Assembly: GCA_963691715.1 (NCBI GenBank)
Contig: OY829281.1
Location: 992,001 to 1,056,000, forward strand
Origin: HXMU1420-13 sp963691715
GTDB lineage: Bacteria > Bacteroidota > Rhodothermia > Balneolales > Balneolaceae
Direction of reading: 5' to 3'
Length of the DNA stretch: 64,000 bases
Shown: in pieces, positions 17,493 through 25,995 of the stretch
Position numbering within the stretch: the stretch's first letter is position 1
How the letters are laid out: the number at the start of each line of letters is the position of its first letter
The notes under the pieces: model-generated
Databases searched by the model: none
What the model saw: only the letters and a program-made list of their open reading frames with translations
What the model was told of the DNA's origin: nothing
Made by a program: the position numbers and the translations under genes

Positions 17493-18904
17493 ATCAGCCC
17501 ATTAGCCTAAAAAAAGGAGTTGAATTAACCCTTAAAATCGAAGGAACTGCTTTTAAAGGAAAAGGGATCGGAAAAGTTGATGGGTTAGCAGTGTTTGTTC
17601 CAGGTACTATTCCAGGGGATATAGTAACCGCACGTATTATTAAACGAAAAAAGAATTACAGAGAAGCAAAGCTACTCGAATTAATACAGCCAAGTTCAGA
17701 TCGAATACATCCCAAATGTGAGCATGCCAATGTTTGTGGTGGTTGTAGCTGGCAACATGCCCCTTATGAGAAACAACTAGAGTTTAAAACAAACCAAGTA
17801 ACTGATCATATACGAAGAATCGCACATTTAGAGACGCCAGTACTTCCTGCAATAGGCTCAAATAATGAGTTCTACTATCGTAATAAAATGGAATACAGTA
17901 TTAGTAACAAACGCTGGCTAACAGAAGAAGAAATTAGAAGCGAAAATTTCATTGATGATACTACCTTTGCAGCGGGTTTACACGCTCCTGGTAGGTTCGA
18001 TAAAATTCTAAATCTAAAAGAATGTCATCTTCAACAAGCAGAATCATTTCAAATTCTTAATTTTGTTAAAGAGTATTGTATAGAACACAATATTGAACCA
18101 TTTAATATCTTTGCGAAAGAAGGTTTTTTGCGTCATGTAATGATCCGCACTTCCTTTCACACTAAGGATTTTATGGTCAATCTAGTAACATTTAAAGATG
18201 AACCGAATATTGTCAATAAAATTGCAGAAGCATTACTCAAATCATTTCCTATAATCACTACCATTGTTAACAATGTAAATGATCAGCATAATCCTACCGC
18301 AATTGGTCGTTATGAAAAGATACTTTTTGGTCCTGGATTTATTCGAGATAAAATTGGTCCGTTTGAATTTAAGATACATCCTAACGCATTTTTTCAAACC
18401 AATACAGCACAAGCCGAGAAATTATATGAGATCGCCTTAGAATACGCAGATTTGTCTGAAGGTGATATTGTTTATGACCTTTATTGTGGTGTTGGCACGT
18501 TAAGCCTATTCATGAGTAAAAAAGCCAGTAAGGTGCTAGGTATCGAATTGGTTGACATCGCTGTAGAAAATGCTAAGTATAATGCGAAAGAAAACAATGT
18601 AAATAATGTTTCATTTATCTTGGGTGACATGAAAGATGTTTTTACCAATGAAATTGTAGAGGAATATGGAGCTCCAAATGTATTACTTACCGACCCCCCT
18701 AGAGCAGGTATGCACCCAGACGTAATTCAAAAACTATGTGATCTTAAAATTCCAAAAATTGTATATGTGAGTTGTGATAGCAGTACAATGGCAAGAGATT
18801 TATCAATTCTATCAAGCACATATGAGGTTGTAAAAATTCAACCAGTTGATATGTTTCCTCAAACCTATCATATTGAAGCAGTTGCACAGCTTCGTTTAAA
18901 ATAA
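17489..18904 (+). CDS. rlmD: 23S rRNA (uracil-5-)-methyltransferase RlmD/RumA family
   Basis: A 471-residue RNA m5U methyltransferase. An N-terminal TRAM domain (about 8-65, with GKGIGKVDGLAVFVPGTIPG) is followed by the [4Fe-4S] ligands CEHANVCGGCSWQH and a later CHLQQ. The SAM domain has FQTNTAQAEKLY, YDLYCGVGTLSLFM (motif I), TDPPRAGMHPDV, and the nucleophile Cys in VYVSCDSSTMARDL. It methylates U1939 or U747 of 23S rRNA; which site cannot be read from the sequence, and a tRNA target (as for the related TrmA) is less likely. It overlaps the upstream gene by four bases. Confidence 0.88.
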   Translation: MNQPISLKKGVELTLKIEGTAFKGKGIGKVDGLAVFVPGTIPGDIVTARIIKRKKNYREAKLLELIQPSSDRIHPKCEHANVCGGCSWQHAPYEKQLEFKTNQVTDHIRRIAHLETPVLPAIGSNNEFYYRNKMEYSISNKRWLTEEEIRSENFIDDTTFAAGLHAPGRFDKILNLKECHLQQAESFQILNFVKEYCIEHNIEPFNIFAKEGFLRHVMIRTSFHTKDFMVNLVTFKDEPNIVNKIAEALLKSFPIITTIVNNVNDQHNPTAIGRYEKILFGPGFIRDKIGPFEFKIHPNAFFQTNTAQAEKLYEIALEYADLSEGDIVYDLYCGVGTLSLFMSKKASKVLGIELVDIAVENAKYNAKENNVNNVSFILGDMKDVFTNEIVEEYGAPNVLLTDPPRAGMHPDVIQKLCDLKIPKIVYVSCDSSTMARDLSILSSTYEVVKIQPVDMFPQTYHIEAVAQLRLK

Positions 18905-19011
18905 TACTACTATGGTTTTCTATTATTGGTTTGATGAATAGGATTTTAATCCCTAATTAAAACCAAATGTATACATTAAAATTTTGTTGTTTGATATGTT
19001 AAGAATGTGAA

Positions 19012-19023
19012 ACACTTAAGTGT
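19012..19023. promoter_or_regulatory. 12-bp perfect palindrome upstream of the amidohydrolase genes
   Basis: ACACTTAAGTGT lies 120 bases before the first amidohydrolase start, in a 238-base gap that otherwise shows only A/T-rich sequence. Similar but imperfect CACTTAA elements occur at about 57288 and 57392 upstream of the bactofilin gene. It may be an operator; there is no regulator gene nearby to link it to. Confidence 0.25.
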
Positions 19024-19142
19024 ATCTGTTGCAAATTTTTGTAATTCATCCTTTTTCTTTCATATTAAATGAATTTTTACATTATAATAGACAATCAATT
19101 CAATTTATCATTGATAAAAAATCAATTAACACATTATTGATA

Positions 19143-20813
19143 ATGCTTTACCAAAATTTATCTTACCGATTGTTACTTCTTATTGCATTCTTAGTTGTTT
19201 CTGAAGTATCAAAAGCTCAAAGTGACCCAACGGGTAAATCTGCTGTAACTTCTACTTATGCAATTATAAATACCACTATAATTCCATCCCCTGGTGAAAA
19301 AATAATTGGTGGCTCAATAATTATTTCTGATGGACTTATAACCAATGTAGGCATCAACATAAATATACCTCAACATGCAGAAGTTATCGATGGCACCGAT
19401 CTTTTCATCTATGCAGGATTTATTGATGGAATGGCACATACTGGAGCTAAACGACCTACCCCATTAGAACGCCCAGATAATTTATTTACTCCAGATCCTC
19501 CAAATGATTACGCAGGAATTACTCCTGAGATTAGCGTTATTGATCAAGTTGATGTAGAAGACAGTAAAATTGCATCGATGAGAAAACTAGGATTTACGAT
19601 TTCTCACACTGTACCCTATGGAAGAATGCTGCCTGGAAAAGGATCATTACTACTGCTTCATGATGCCAAGCATCCTGATGAATTGATCTTAAAGCGAGAA
19701 GTTTCGCTAATCTCACAATTCTCCGGTGCCCCAGGTGCTTACCCTGGCAACACATTAGGTATAATGGCAAAATGGAGAAATATTTATAAAAATGCAGAAT
19801 TAGCGAAAAAACATACTGAAATGTATGCCTCAAACCCAATTGGTATAGCTAGACCAAGCCAAGATCGTGTACTCCAAGCATTTTTTCCCGTAGTGGATCG
19901 GACTCAGCCAGTTTTCTACAATACTACGAGCTTATTAGAGGCTCAGAGAGCTATTCGCTTAAAAGACGAAATGGGATTTAAATTAGCCCTTGGGAATTTG
20001 GAGCAAGGTTGGTCTCTCACAAATAAGCATGATGATAATGTTACTTTATTTATGTCACTAAAAATACCCGATGAGCCAGTCTCCATAGATGATGATGCTT
20101 CAAATGAAGTAAAACAGTTGGCTGAACGTAGACTCGAGTTTTACAAAAGGCATATGAATCAATTCGATCAATTAACATCAGATGGAATTGTATTTGGTTT
20201 CTCTACTCTTGGAGTAAGTACATCCAAAATCAAAAAAAATATGATACAGATGCAGGATTTTGGATTTGATTCTACAGAGGCACTTGCTGCGCTCACCACA
20301 AATGCCGCAGAATTATTAGGAATAAGTGATATCGTCGGGACAATAGAGACAGGTAAGATTGGAAATTTAGTGATCACTACAGGACCATATTTTAATAGTG
20401 ATTCAAATGTAAAAATAGTTTTTGTGGAAGGTCGCAAATACACTTATGAGATTAAGCAAAAGACACCGAATGATATCTCTAGTGAAAATTCATCAGAAAT
20501 TATTGGAACGTGGGAATATAGTGGTGTATCTCCACAGGGTGTAGTTAGTGGGACTATAGTTTTTACTGACGAAACCGGAGAATTAACCGGCACCATTAAT
20601 AGTGCACAGGGTATGTACTCTGATGTGATATTAACGAATATCAGCTTCAAAGAAGGTACACTTTCATTTGATTATAGTGTCGATTTTGGGGGGCAAAGCC
20701 TTGAACTAATTTTAACTGGTGAATTAGCTAATGGTACATTGGAAGGCGAGATATCTGTACCTGCCTTTAATGCTTCTTTCCCAGTATCAGCAACAAAAAA
20801 AGACCCTAATTAG
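19143..20813 (+). CDS. Exported amidohydrolase-fold protein lacking metal ligands, with extra C-terminal beta domain
   Basis: 556 residues from the ATG at 19143, which gives a clean signal peptide (to KAQ). A longer frame starting upstream adds 41 low-quality residues. The fold is that of imidazolonepropionase-like amidohydrolases: NTTIIPSPGEKIIGGSIIIS, then FIYAGFIDGMAHTG where active members have a D-x-H-x-H motif, and near the end AAELLGISDIVGTIETGKIG plus NLVITTG. The HxH pair is missing (GMAH), as are the later His and Asp ligands, so it is probably not a metal-dependent hydrolase by itself. Residues from about 455 form an added beta-rich domain (IIGTWEYSGVSPQG onward). The next amidohydrolase starts 10 bases downstream. 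Confidence 0.8.
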   Translation: MLYQNLSYRLLLLIAFLVVSEVSKAQSDPTGKSAVTSTYAIINTTIIPSPGEKIIGGSIIISDGLITNVGININIPQHAEVIDGTDLFIYAGFIDGMAHTGAKRPTPLERPDNLFTPDPPNDYAGITPEISVIDQVDVEDSKIASMRKLGFTISHTVPYGRMLPGKGSLLLLHDAKHPDELILKREVSLISQFSGAPGAYPGNTLGIMAKWRNIYKNAELAKKHTEMYASNPIGIARPSQDRVLQAFFPVVDRTQPVFYNTTSLLEAQRAIRLKDEMGFKLALGNLEQGWSLTNKHDDNVTLFMSLKIPDEPVSIDDDASNEVKQLAERRLEFYKRHMNQFDQLTSDGIVFGFSTLGVSTSKIKKNMIQMQDFGFDSTEALAALTTNAAELLGISDIVGTIETGKIGNLVITTGPYFNSDSNVKIVFVEGRKYTYEIKQKTPNDISSENSSEIIGTWEYSGVSPQGVVSGTIVFTDETGELTGTINSAQGMYSDVILTNISFKEGTLSFDYSVDFGGQSLELILTGELANGTLEGEISVPAFNASFPVSATKKDPN

Positions 20814-20823
20814 GAATACAACC

Positions 20824-22194
20824 ATGAAGAATATTATACTAAGTATAGTCGCTACAATTGGATGTTTAAATTTGTGTTTAGCTCAAGTTCAAACAGGTGA
20901 TATTTTAATAAAAAATGGCACAGTAATAACTATTACTAATGGAACACTAACCAATACAGATATCTTAATACAAGATGGGAAAATCTCAGACATTGGAAAA
21001 GATTTATTAGGACAAGATGGAATAGAAATCATTGATGCAACTGGTAAATTTGTAATGCCAGGAATAATTGATGCACATTCCCATATTGCAGGCACTTCAA
21101 TTAATGAAGGTACCAGCCAAGTAACAGCAGAAGTAAGTATGGAAGATGTGATTAATCCAATGGATGTCTCATTATACAGGGCACTTGCTGGTGGTGTTAC
21201 ATCTATTCATTTAATGCATGGATCTGCCAATGTTATTGGTGGGCAAAATGAAACTATGAAACTACGATATGGATCAATGAATCCTGATGATCTTAGGTTT
21301 GAAAATGCTCCAAGAACAATCAAATTTGCTCTTGGTGAAAATCCAACTCGTGGTGGACGAGCTAGAGGTATCCAGCCTCAAACGCGAATGGGTGTAGAAG
21401 CTATGATTCGAAACGCCTTTAACGACGCTATTGAATATCGAAAAGCTTGGAATACGTACAATACTGATACAAATTCTCGAAAAACAGCTCCTGAATATGA
21501 TTTACGATTGGAAACAATTGTGGATATTTTAGAAGGTGAAATCTTAGTTCATTGCCATTCTTACAGGGCAGATGAAATTTATATGTTAATGAATGTTTTT
21601 TCAGATTTCGGAATTAAAAACTTAACCTTTCAACATGCAAATGAAGCATATAAGGTAGCTCCTGAATTGGCTGCTTTTGGTGCTTCTGCTTCCATTTTCT
21701 CTGATTGGTGGGCATATAAGTTAGAGGTATATTACTCTACTGCTTATAATGCTGCAATACTTACTAAAAATGGAGTTAACACTTCAATTAATTCCGATTC
21801 AGGAGAACTAATACGTCATCTCTACCATGAAGCAGCAAAGTCACAAAAATATGGCGGATTATCCGATAATGAAGCACTCGCATTAATAACACTTAATGCT
21901 GCAATGCAATTAGGTATTGATGATAGAGTTGGCTCTATCGAAGTAGGAAAAGATGGGGATATTGCAATTTTTGAGAATCATCCACTATCCATTTATGCGG
22001 TACCCCAAATGACATTCATTGATGGTGTAAAGTATTTTGATATTGAAAATGACCTTGCAGATCAACGTATATATGTAGATCCTGAATCAGACATTGAAGA
22101 TGTGATTATTTTTCACCGAGAAGATCATGATATGTGCATGCATGAAGATAATATTCTCAATTTTTACGAACTTTTAAATGAGGAAACCCAATGA
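20824..22194 (+). CDS. Exported metal-dependent amidohydrolase
   Basis: 456 residues from the ATG at 20824; a start inside the upstream gene would destroy the signal peptide (to CLAQ). This is the complete member of the trio. PGIIDAHSH carries the HxH ligands (H85, H87), LVHCHSYRADE a further His, LTFQHANEAYK another, and INSDSGELIRH the Asp. C-terminal AAMQLGIDDRVGSIEVGKDG and DIAIFENHP are standard in the family. Periplasmic members of this group in marine Bacteroidota are often described as prolidase- or imidazolonepropionase-like, but the substrate cannot be told. It is flanked by two homologues without ligands, 10 bases before it and overlapping by four bases after it. Confidence 0.88.
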   Translation: MKNIILSIVATIGCLNLCLAQVQTGDILIKNGTVITITNGTLTNTDILIQDGKISDIGKDLLGQDGIEIIDATGKFVMPGIIDAHSHIAGTSINEGTSQVTAEVSMEDVINPMDVSLYRALAGGVTSIHLMHGSANVIGGQNETMKLRYGSMNPDDLRFENAPRTIKFALGENPTRGGRARGIQPQTRMGVEAMIRNAFNDAIEYRKAWNTYNTDTNSRKTAPEYDLRLETIVDILEGEILVHCHSYRADEIYMLMNVFSDFGIKNLTFQHANEAYKVAPELAAFGASASIFSDWWAYKLEVYYSTAYNAAILTKNGVNTSINSDSGELIRHLYHEAAKSQKYGGLSDNEALALITLNAAMQLGIDDRVGSIEVGKDGDIAIFENHPLSIYAVPQMTFIDGVKYFDIENDLADQRIYVDPESDIEDVIIFHREDHDMCMHEDNILNFYELLNEETQ

Positions 22195-23504
22195 GACATT
22201 TGAACAAAATCTTCGCTCTTTTTATATCGATTCTATTTTTTGGGGTAACTTTTGCACAGACTGATCAAATTAATCGTACCATTGGTACTGGAAAATTTGC
22301 TTTAACAAATGCCAAAATATTTACTGTTACCAATGGTACGATTGAAAATGGTACCATAATTATCAATAATGGAATTATAGAGGCTGTAGGTAGTAATATT
22401 TCTATTCCTAGTGATGCCATTTTAATAGATTACCAAGGTCAAGAAATTTATCCAGGTATGATAGATTCTGGAACTCAATTAGGATTAGTTGAAATTGGAA
22501 GTGTAGAAGAATCAAGAGACTACCAAGAGTTTGGAGCGATTAAACCACAAATGGAAGCATTAACTGCTGTAAATCCAAATTCAGAAGCTATACCAGTGAC
22601 AAGAGTTAGTGGAGTTACTACTGTAATTACGGCACCTTCTGGGGGTGTATTACCAGGAATAGCGGCAAGTATTAATTTGTTTGGATATACACCAGATCAA
22701 ATGTATGCGGGTGCTAAAGGTTTAATTATAAATTTTCCTAATAGTGGGCGAAGATGGCGACAAACTCCCGAGCAAGCAGAAAAAGCAAAAGAAATTGCTC
22801 TTAAAACCTTAAATGAAACTTGGGATAAAGCTGAAATTTATTCTAAAATTTCAGGTTCTGAAGAATCGAAGTATTATCCTGAAATGGCTGCTATTTCTCG
22901 GGTAATAGATGGAGAATTAAAGGTATATATTGAAGTTAATGCAGCAAAGGATATTCTTAGTGCTATAGAATGGATAAAAGAACGTAAATTAAGTAACGTG
23001 GTTTTTACAGGAGTTTCTGAAGGCTGGAGAGTAGCTAATGAAATAGCTGAGGCAAATATCCCTGTAATTACTGGACCAGTACTTGCTGTTCCCTCTAGAA
23101 GAAGTGATGCCTATGATGTTGCTTACAAAAATCCCGGCATTATGCAGCAAGCAGGAGTCAAAGTGGCATTGAGAACAAATGACACAGAAAACTCAAGAAA
23201 CTTACCTTATAATGCAGGTTTTGCTGCTACATATGGCATGGGACGTGAAGAAGCATTAAAAGCAATAACCATAAACGCTGCAGAGATTATTGGTATAGAT
23301 GACACTATTGGGTCAATAGAAGTTGGGAAAAAAGCTAATTTATTTGTAGCAACAGGTGATCCTTTTGAAACGTCAACGCAAATTGTTGATGTATTCATTA
23401 ATGGATATCAAGTTCCAATGACCAGTCGACAAATCGAGTTATATAATGAATTTCTAAATCGTGTACCTGGACTTAATGTACAATCAGTTACAACTGACGA
23501 ATAA
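22191..23504 (+). CDS. Exported amidohydrolase-fold protein lacking metal ligands
   Basis: A 437-residue protein with a signal peptide (to FAQ). It overlaps the preceding amidohydrolase by four bases (ATGA), so expression is coupled. The strand-loop that holds HxH in active enzymes reads YPGMIDSGTQLG, and the second metal position reads VYIEVNAAKD with no His. An Asp remains in ALRTNDTENS. The terminal AAEIIGIDDTIGSIEVGKKA block is intact, so the barrel is probably well folded. It looks like a paralogue that lost catalysis and may act as a partner subunit or substrate-binding protein for the middle gene product. No sign of frameshift or truncation. Confidence 0.82.
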   Translation: MRHLNKIFALFISILFFGVTFAQTDQINRTIGTGKFALTNAKIFTVTNGTIENGTIIINNGIIEAVGSNISIPSDAILIDYQGQEIYPGMIDSGTQLGLVEIGSVEESRDYQEFGAIKPQMEALTAVNPNSEAIPVTRVSGVTTVITAPSGGVLPGIAASINLFGYTPDQMYAGAKGLIINFPNSGRRWRQTPEQAEKAKEIALKTLNETWDKAEIYSKISGSEESKYYPEMAAISRVIDGELKVYIEVNAAKDILSAIEWIKERKLSNVVFTGVSEGWRVANEIAEANIPVITGPVLAVPSRRSDAYDVAYKNPGIMQQAGVKVALRTNDTENSRNLPYNAGFAATYGMGREEALKAITINAAEIIGIDDTIGSIEVGKKANLFVATGDPFETSTQIVDVFINGYQVPMTSRQIELYNEFLNRVPGLNVQSVTTDE

Positions 23505-23698
23505 TTTAATACACAATATCTAATTGTAGTGCAATCGGTCTAGACTAATACTAAATACTTCTAAGCATAAGTTATTTTTTAAATTCGGATGAAATAAATT
23601 ATAGAACTTCATTTAATCTGTACTTATTACCGCCGATAATTTCGTCGTATTTCGAACCATAAAAATCGAATTTACGATTCATCAAAGAGGTAGTAAGA

Positions 23699-24757
23699 AT
23701 GAAAAAAACAGATGTCATTATTTGCATCGACGACGAAAGTATTATTCTTCGGCTTATAAGAGCACAACTTGAAAACCATTTTGGTGATCAATATCAATAT
23801 ATGATGTTTCATGACGCAGAAAGTGCGTATAAAGAAATCATCAACCTTAAACAGAATAACCAAAATTTAGTAATGGCAATCGTTGATCAAATCTTACCAG
23901 GTCAACAAGGAACAGTTTTTTTAACGGATATAAGTAAAATTTACCCAAATGTAGTTAAGATACTTTTTTCAGGAAAATCTGATTTTTCTGCTATCATTCA
24001 AGCTATAAATGAAGCTGAAATATTCAGATATCTTATCAAACCTTGGGATGAACAAGATTTTTTAAATATTGTAGACCGGGGTTTACAACAATATTATGTT
24101 AAAGAAAATATCGAATTACAATTAGCGGAGATTCATCATAGAGTAAAGAATAATCTAACTATAATAACTTGTTTGTTGGAATTACAAATATCAGAACTGA
24201 GAGATGAATCAAGTAAACTTCATTTCCAAAATAGTATTAATCGAATTAATTCTATAGCAAAAGTACATGAACTAATCTATTCTTCTGAAGACATGGCTTC
24301 AGTGGATATAAAAAAATATCTAGAAAAACTTATACCAGCCATTCGACATTCAGTAAATGGACTTAAAGATGTTAAATTTGATTTCCATATACCAAGTCAT
24401 AAATTAAAAGTAAATCAAGCAATTCCATTAGGGCTTATTTTTAATGAATTGATTACAAATTCAATAAAATATGCTTTCAAAGACTCCCATGATTGTACAA
24501 TCTCAATACAAATGAAGGTTGAACACAATCGAATTACATTTGTATACGAAGACAGCGGTCAAGGATTTGATTATATCCCTGAATTTGAATCACCAGGTAA
24601 TCTAGGGCTTACATTAATACGTTTACAGCTTCAACAGTTGGAATGTGACTATCAGATTGACTCAGAAAATAAATTTAAGTTAGAATTTGCGTTCGAAACA
24701 AATACGGCTAAATATATAAATGAATCGATAAAAAAACTTTATCCATTAGCATATTGA
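23699..24757 (+). CDS. Receiver-domain/HisKA_2 histidine kinase fusion
   Basis: A 352-residue cytosolic signalling protein in the order REC then kinase. REC: D11-D12, phosphoacceptor D63 in AIVDQILPG, S91 in LFSGKSD and K114 in LIKPWDEQD are all present. After a helical linker comes the HisKA_2 dimerisation box EIHHRVKNNLTIITCLLEL (phospho-His about 147), then an ATPase domain with FNELITNSIKYAF (N box) and DSGQGFD and GNLGLTLI (G boxes). No transmembrane or sensor domain and no output domain. It probably takes phosphate onto REC to control its own kinase activity. A GAGG ribosome site precedes the ATG. No cognate regulator adjoins it. Confidence 0.87.
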   Translation: MKKTDVIICIDDESIILRLIRAQLENHFGDQYQYMMFHDAESAYKEIINLKQNNQNLVMAIVDQILPGQQGTVFLTDISKIYPNVVKILFSGKSDFSAIIQAINEAEIFRYLIKPWDEQDFLNIVDRGLQQYYVKENIELQLAEIHHRVKNNLTIITCLLELQISELRDESSKLHFQNSINRINSIAKVHELIYSSEDMASVDIKKYLEKLIPAIRHSVNGLKDVKFDFHIPSHKLKVNQAIPLGLIFNELITNSIKYAFKDSHDCTISIQMKVEHNRITFVYEDSGQGFDYIPEFESPGNLGLTLIRLQLQQLECDYQIDSENKFKLEFAFETNTAKYINESIKKLYPLAY

Positions 24758-24769
24758 TTATATTATAAA

Positions 24770-25960
24770 TTATAAATGTTTTTGAATTTTACAATGAATA
24801 ACTTTATATCCTAATGAATGAATTTTACAAAAAATTAGGCATTCATCACCCCCATCTTTTAAATTATATTTATTTTTGATTTCATTAGCATTTAAAGGAT
24901 AATTTTTTGTAATCACATTTATAATTCCATTGCTAGCAATTTTTTTTATTATTTTTTTATTTGGATTGATGACTTCAATTACTTTAAAAATTCTTCCTGG
25001 AAAATCTTTTATACTTTCATTCGAAGTATATAAATGAGTGTGATGTTCAAGTTTGCATAGATTATATTTTGTCCCTATTAAATTAAAAAAACCTGCTTTT
25101 CTGATTGCTGAATTTGAATCATACAAATAGTTTTGTGGTTTTTTTATACATGGATTACAGTTCATCTCATTTGAATATGTTGCTGAAATATAATGATTCG
25201 TATCATACTCAAGATTTACAGCCTGTATAGTAGTTTCTTCTGTAATTATTTTTCTCATTTCAAATAATACTTCTTTCATTTCATTTCCTACCGCCAAGCA
25301 AATGACCTTCGACACATACTTTAATTGTTTTATGGTTCGCTTAATATCAACCATAGGTGATGCTTTTATTACTATGATTTCACCTTGAAGTATCAACCTA
25401 GGAAGCATATTGATTACATTAGGCGTGTAATCTTCAATTTGGATTACACGCTGTTTTGACTTATTTCTGCGTGATGGATCTAAATATAACAAATCAAAAA
25501 ATTCAGTATTTTTTTCAATAAATTCTTCAGCTTTTGATTGATAAATATCTATTCTAGTTTCTAATTCATAAAAATTATGTTTTGCAAGCTCACATAAATA
25601 TCTTTCTGATTCTACATATAATGTTTTCTTAAAATTCTTTGACATATAATATGCATCTATTCCAGTACCTCCAGTTAAATCGACAAGAGAGTTACCATGA
25701 TATAATGTTGCTTTAAATTCTGCTGTTTTTTGTGATGAAGCTTGTTCTAAATATTCTTTTGCTGGAAAAACTAATCGTTTATTATTTACCCATTCAGGAA
25801 TTTTTTTTATTCCTTTTTGACGAGATTCTATTTGTAATGCAATCTCTCGAATTGGTAGTTCTAAATTTTTTGCACCTTTTAATACAATTTCAGAGGGGTC
25901 TGAATTTATATTATCTTGAATGAATTCAATGATATCATTGTTTTTAAATTTCGAAATCAT
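24770..25960 (-). CDS. THUMP-like-domain class I methyltransferase (PG_1098 type)
   Basis: 396 residues from the ATG at 25960 (a TTG at 25975 adds five). The SAM motif LVDLTGGTGIDAYYMSK lies near residue 90, followed by LYVESERYLC and the acceptor-side motif LLYLDPSRRNKS. The conserved DPSRR and EDYTPNVINML strings, and a C-terminal part with PGRIFKVIEVINPN, fit the Bacteroidota family known from Porphyromonas PG_1098, described with a THUMP-like C-terminal domain. A DPxR acceptor loop suggests RNA base methylation. Target unknown. It is divergent from the carotenoid gene with only 35 bases between starts. Confidence 0.75.
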   Translation of the reverse strand: MISKFKNNDIIEFIQDNINSDPSEIVLKGAKNLELPIREIALQIESRQKGIKKIPEWVNNKRLVFPAKEYLEQASSQKTAEFKATLYHGNSLVDLTGGTGIDAYYMSKNFKKTLYVESERYLCELAKHNFYELETRIDIYQSKAEEFIEKNTEFFDLLYLDPSRRNKSKQRVIQIEDYTPNVINMLPRLILQGEIIVIKASPMVDIKRTIKQLKYVSKVICLAVGNEMKEVLFEMRKIITEETTIQAVNLEYDTNHYISATYSNEMNCNPCIKKPQNYLYDSNSAIRKAGFFNLIGTKYNLCKLEHHTHLYTSNESIKDFPGRIFKVIEVINPNKKIIKKIASNGIINVITKNYPLNANEIKNKYNLKDGGDECLIFCKIHSLGYKVIHCKIQKHL

Positions 25961-25995
25961 ATAATAAGATACCAAACCTTAGGTAAAGACTTTTA

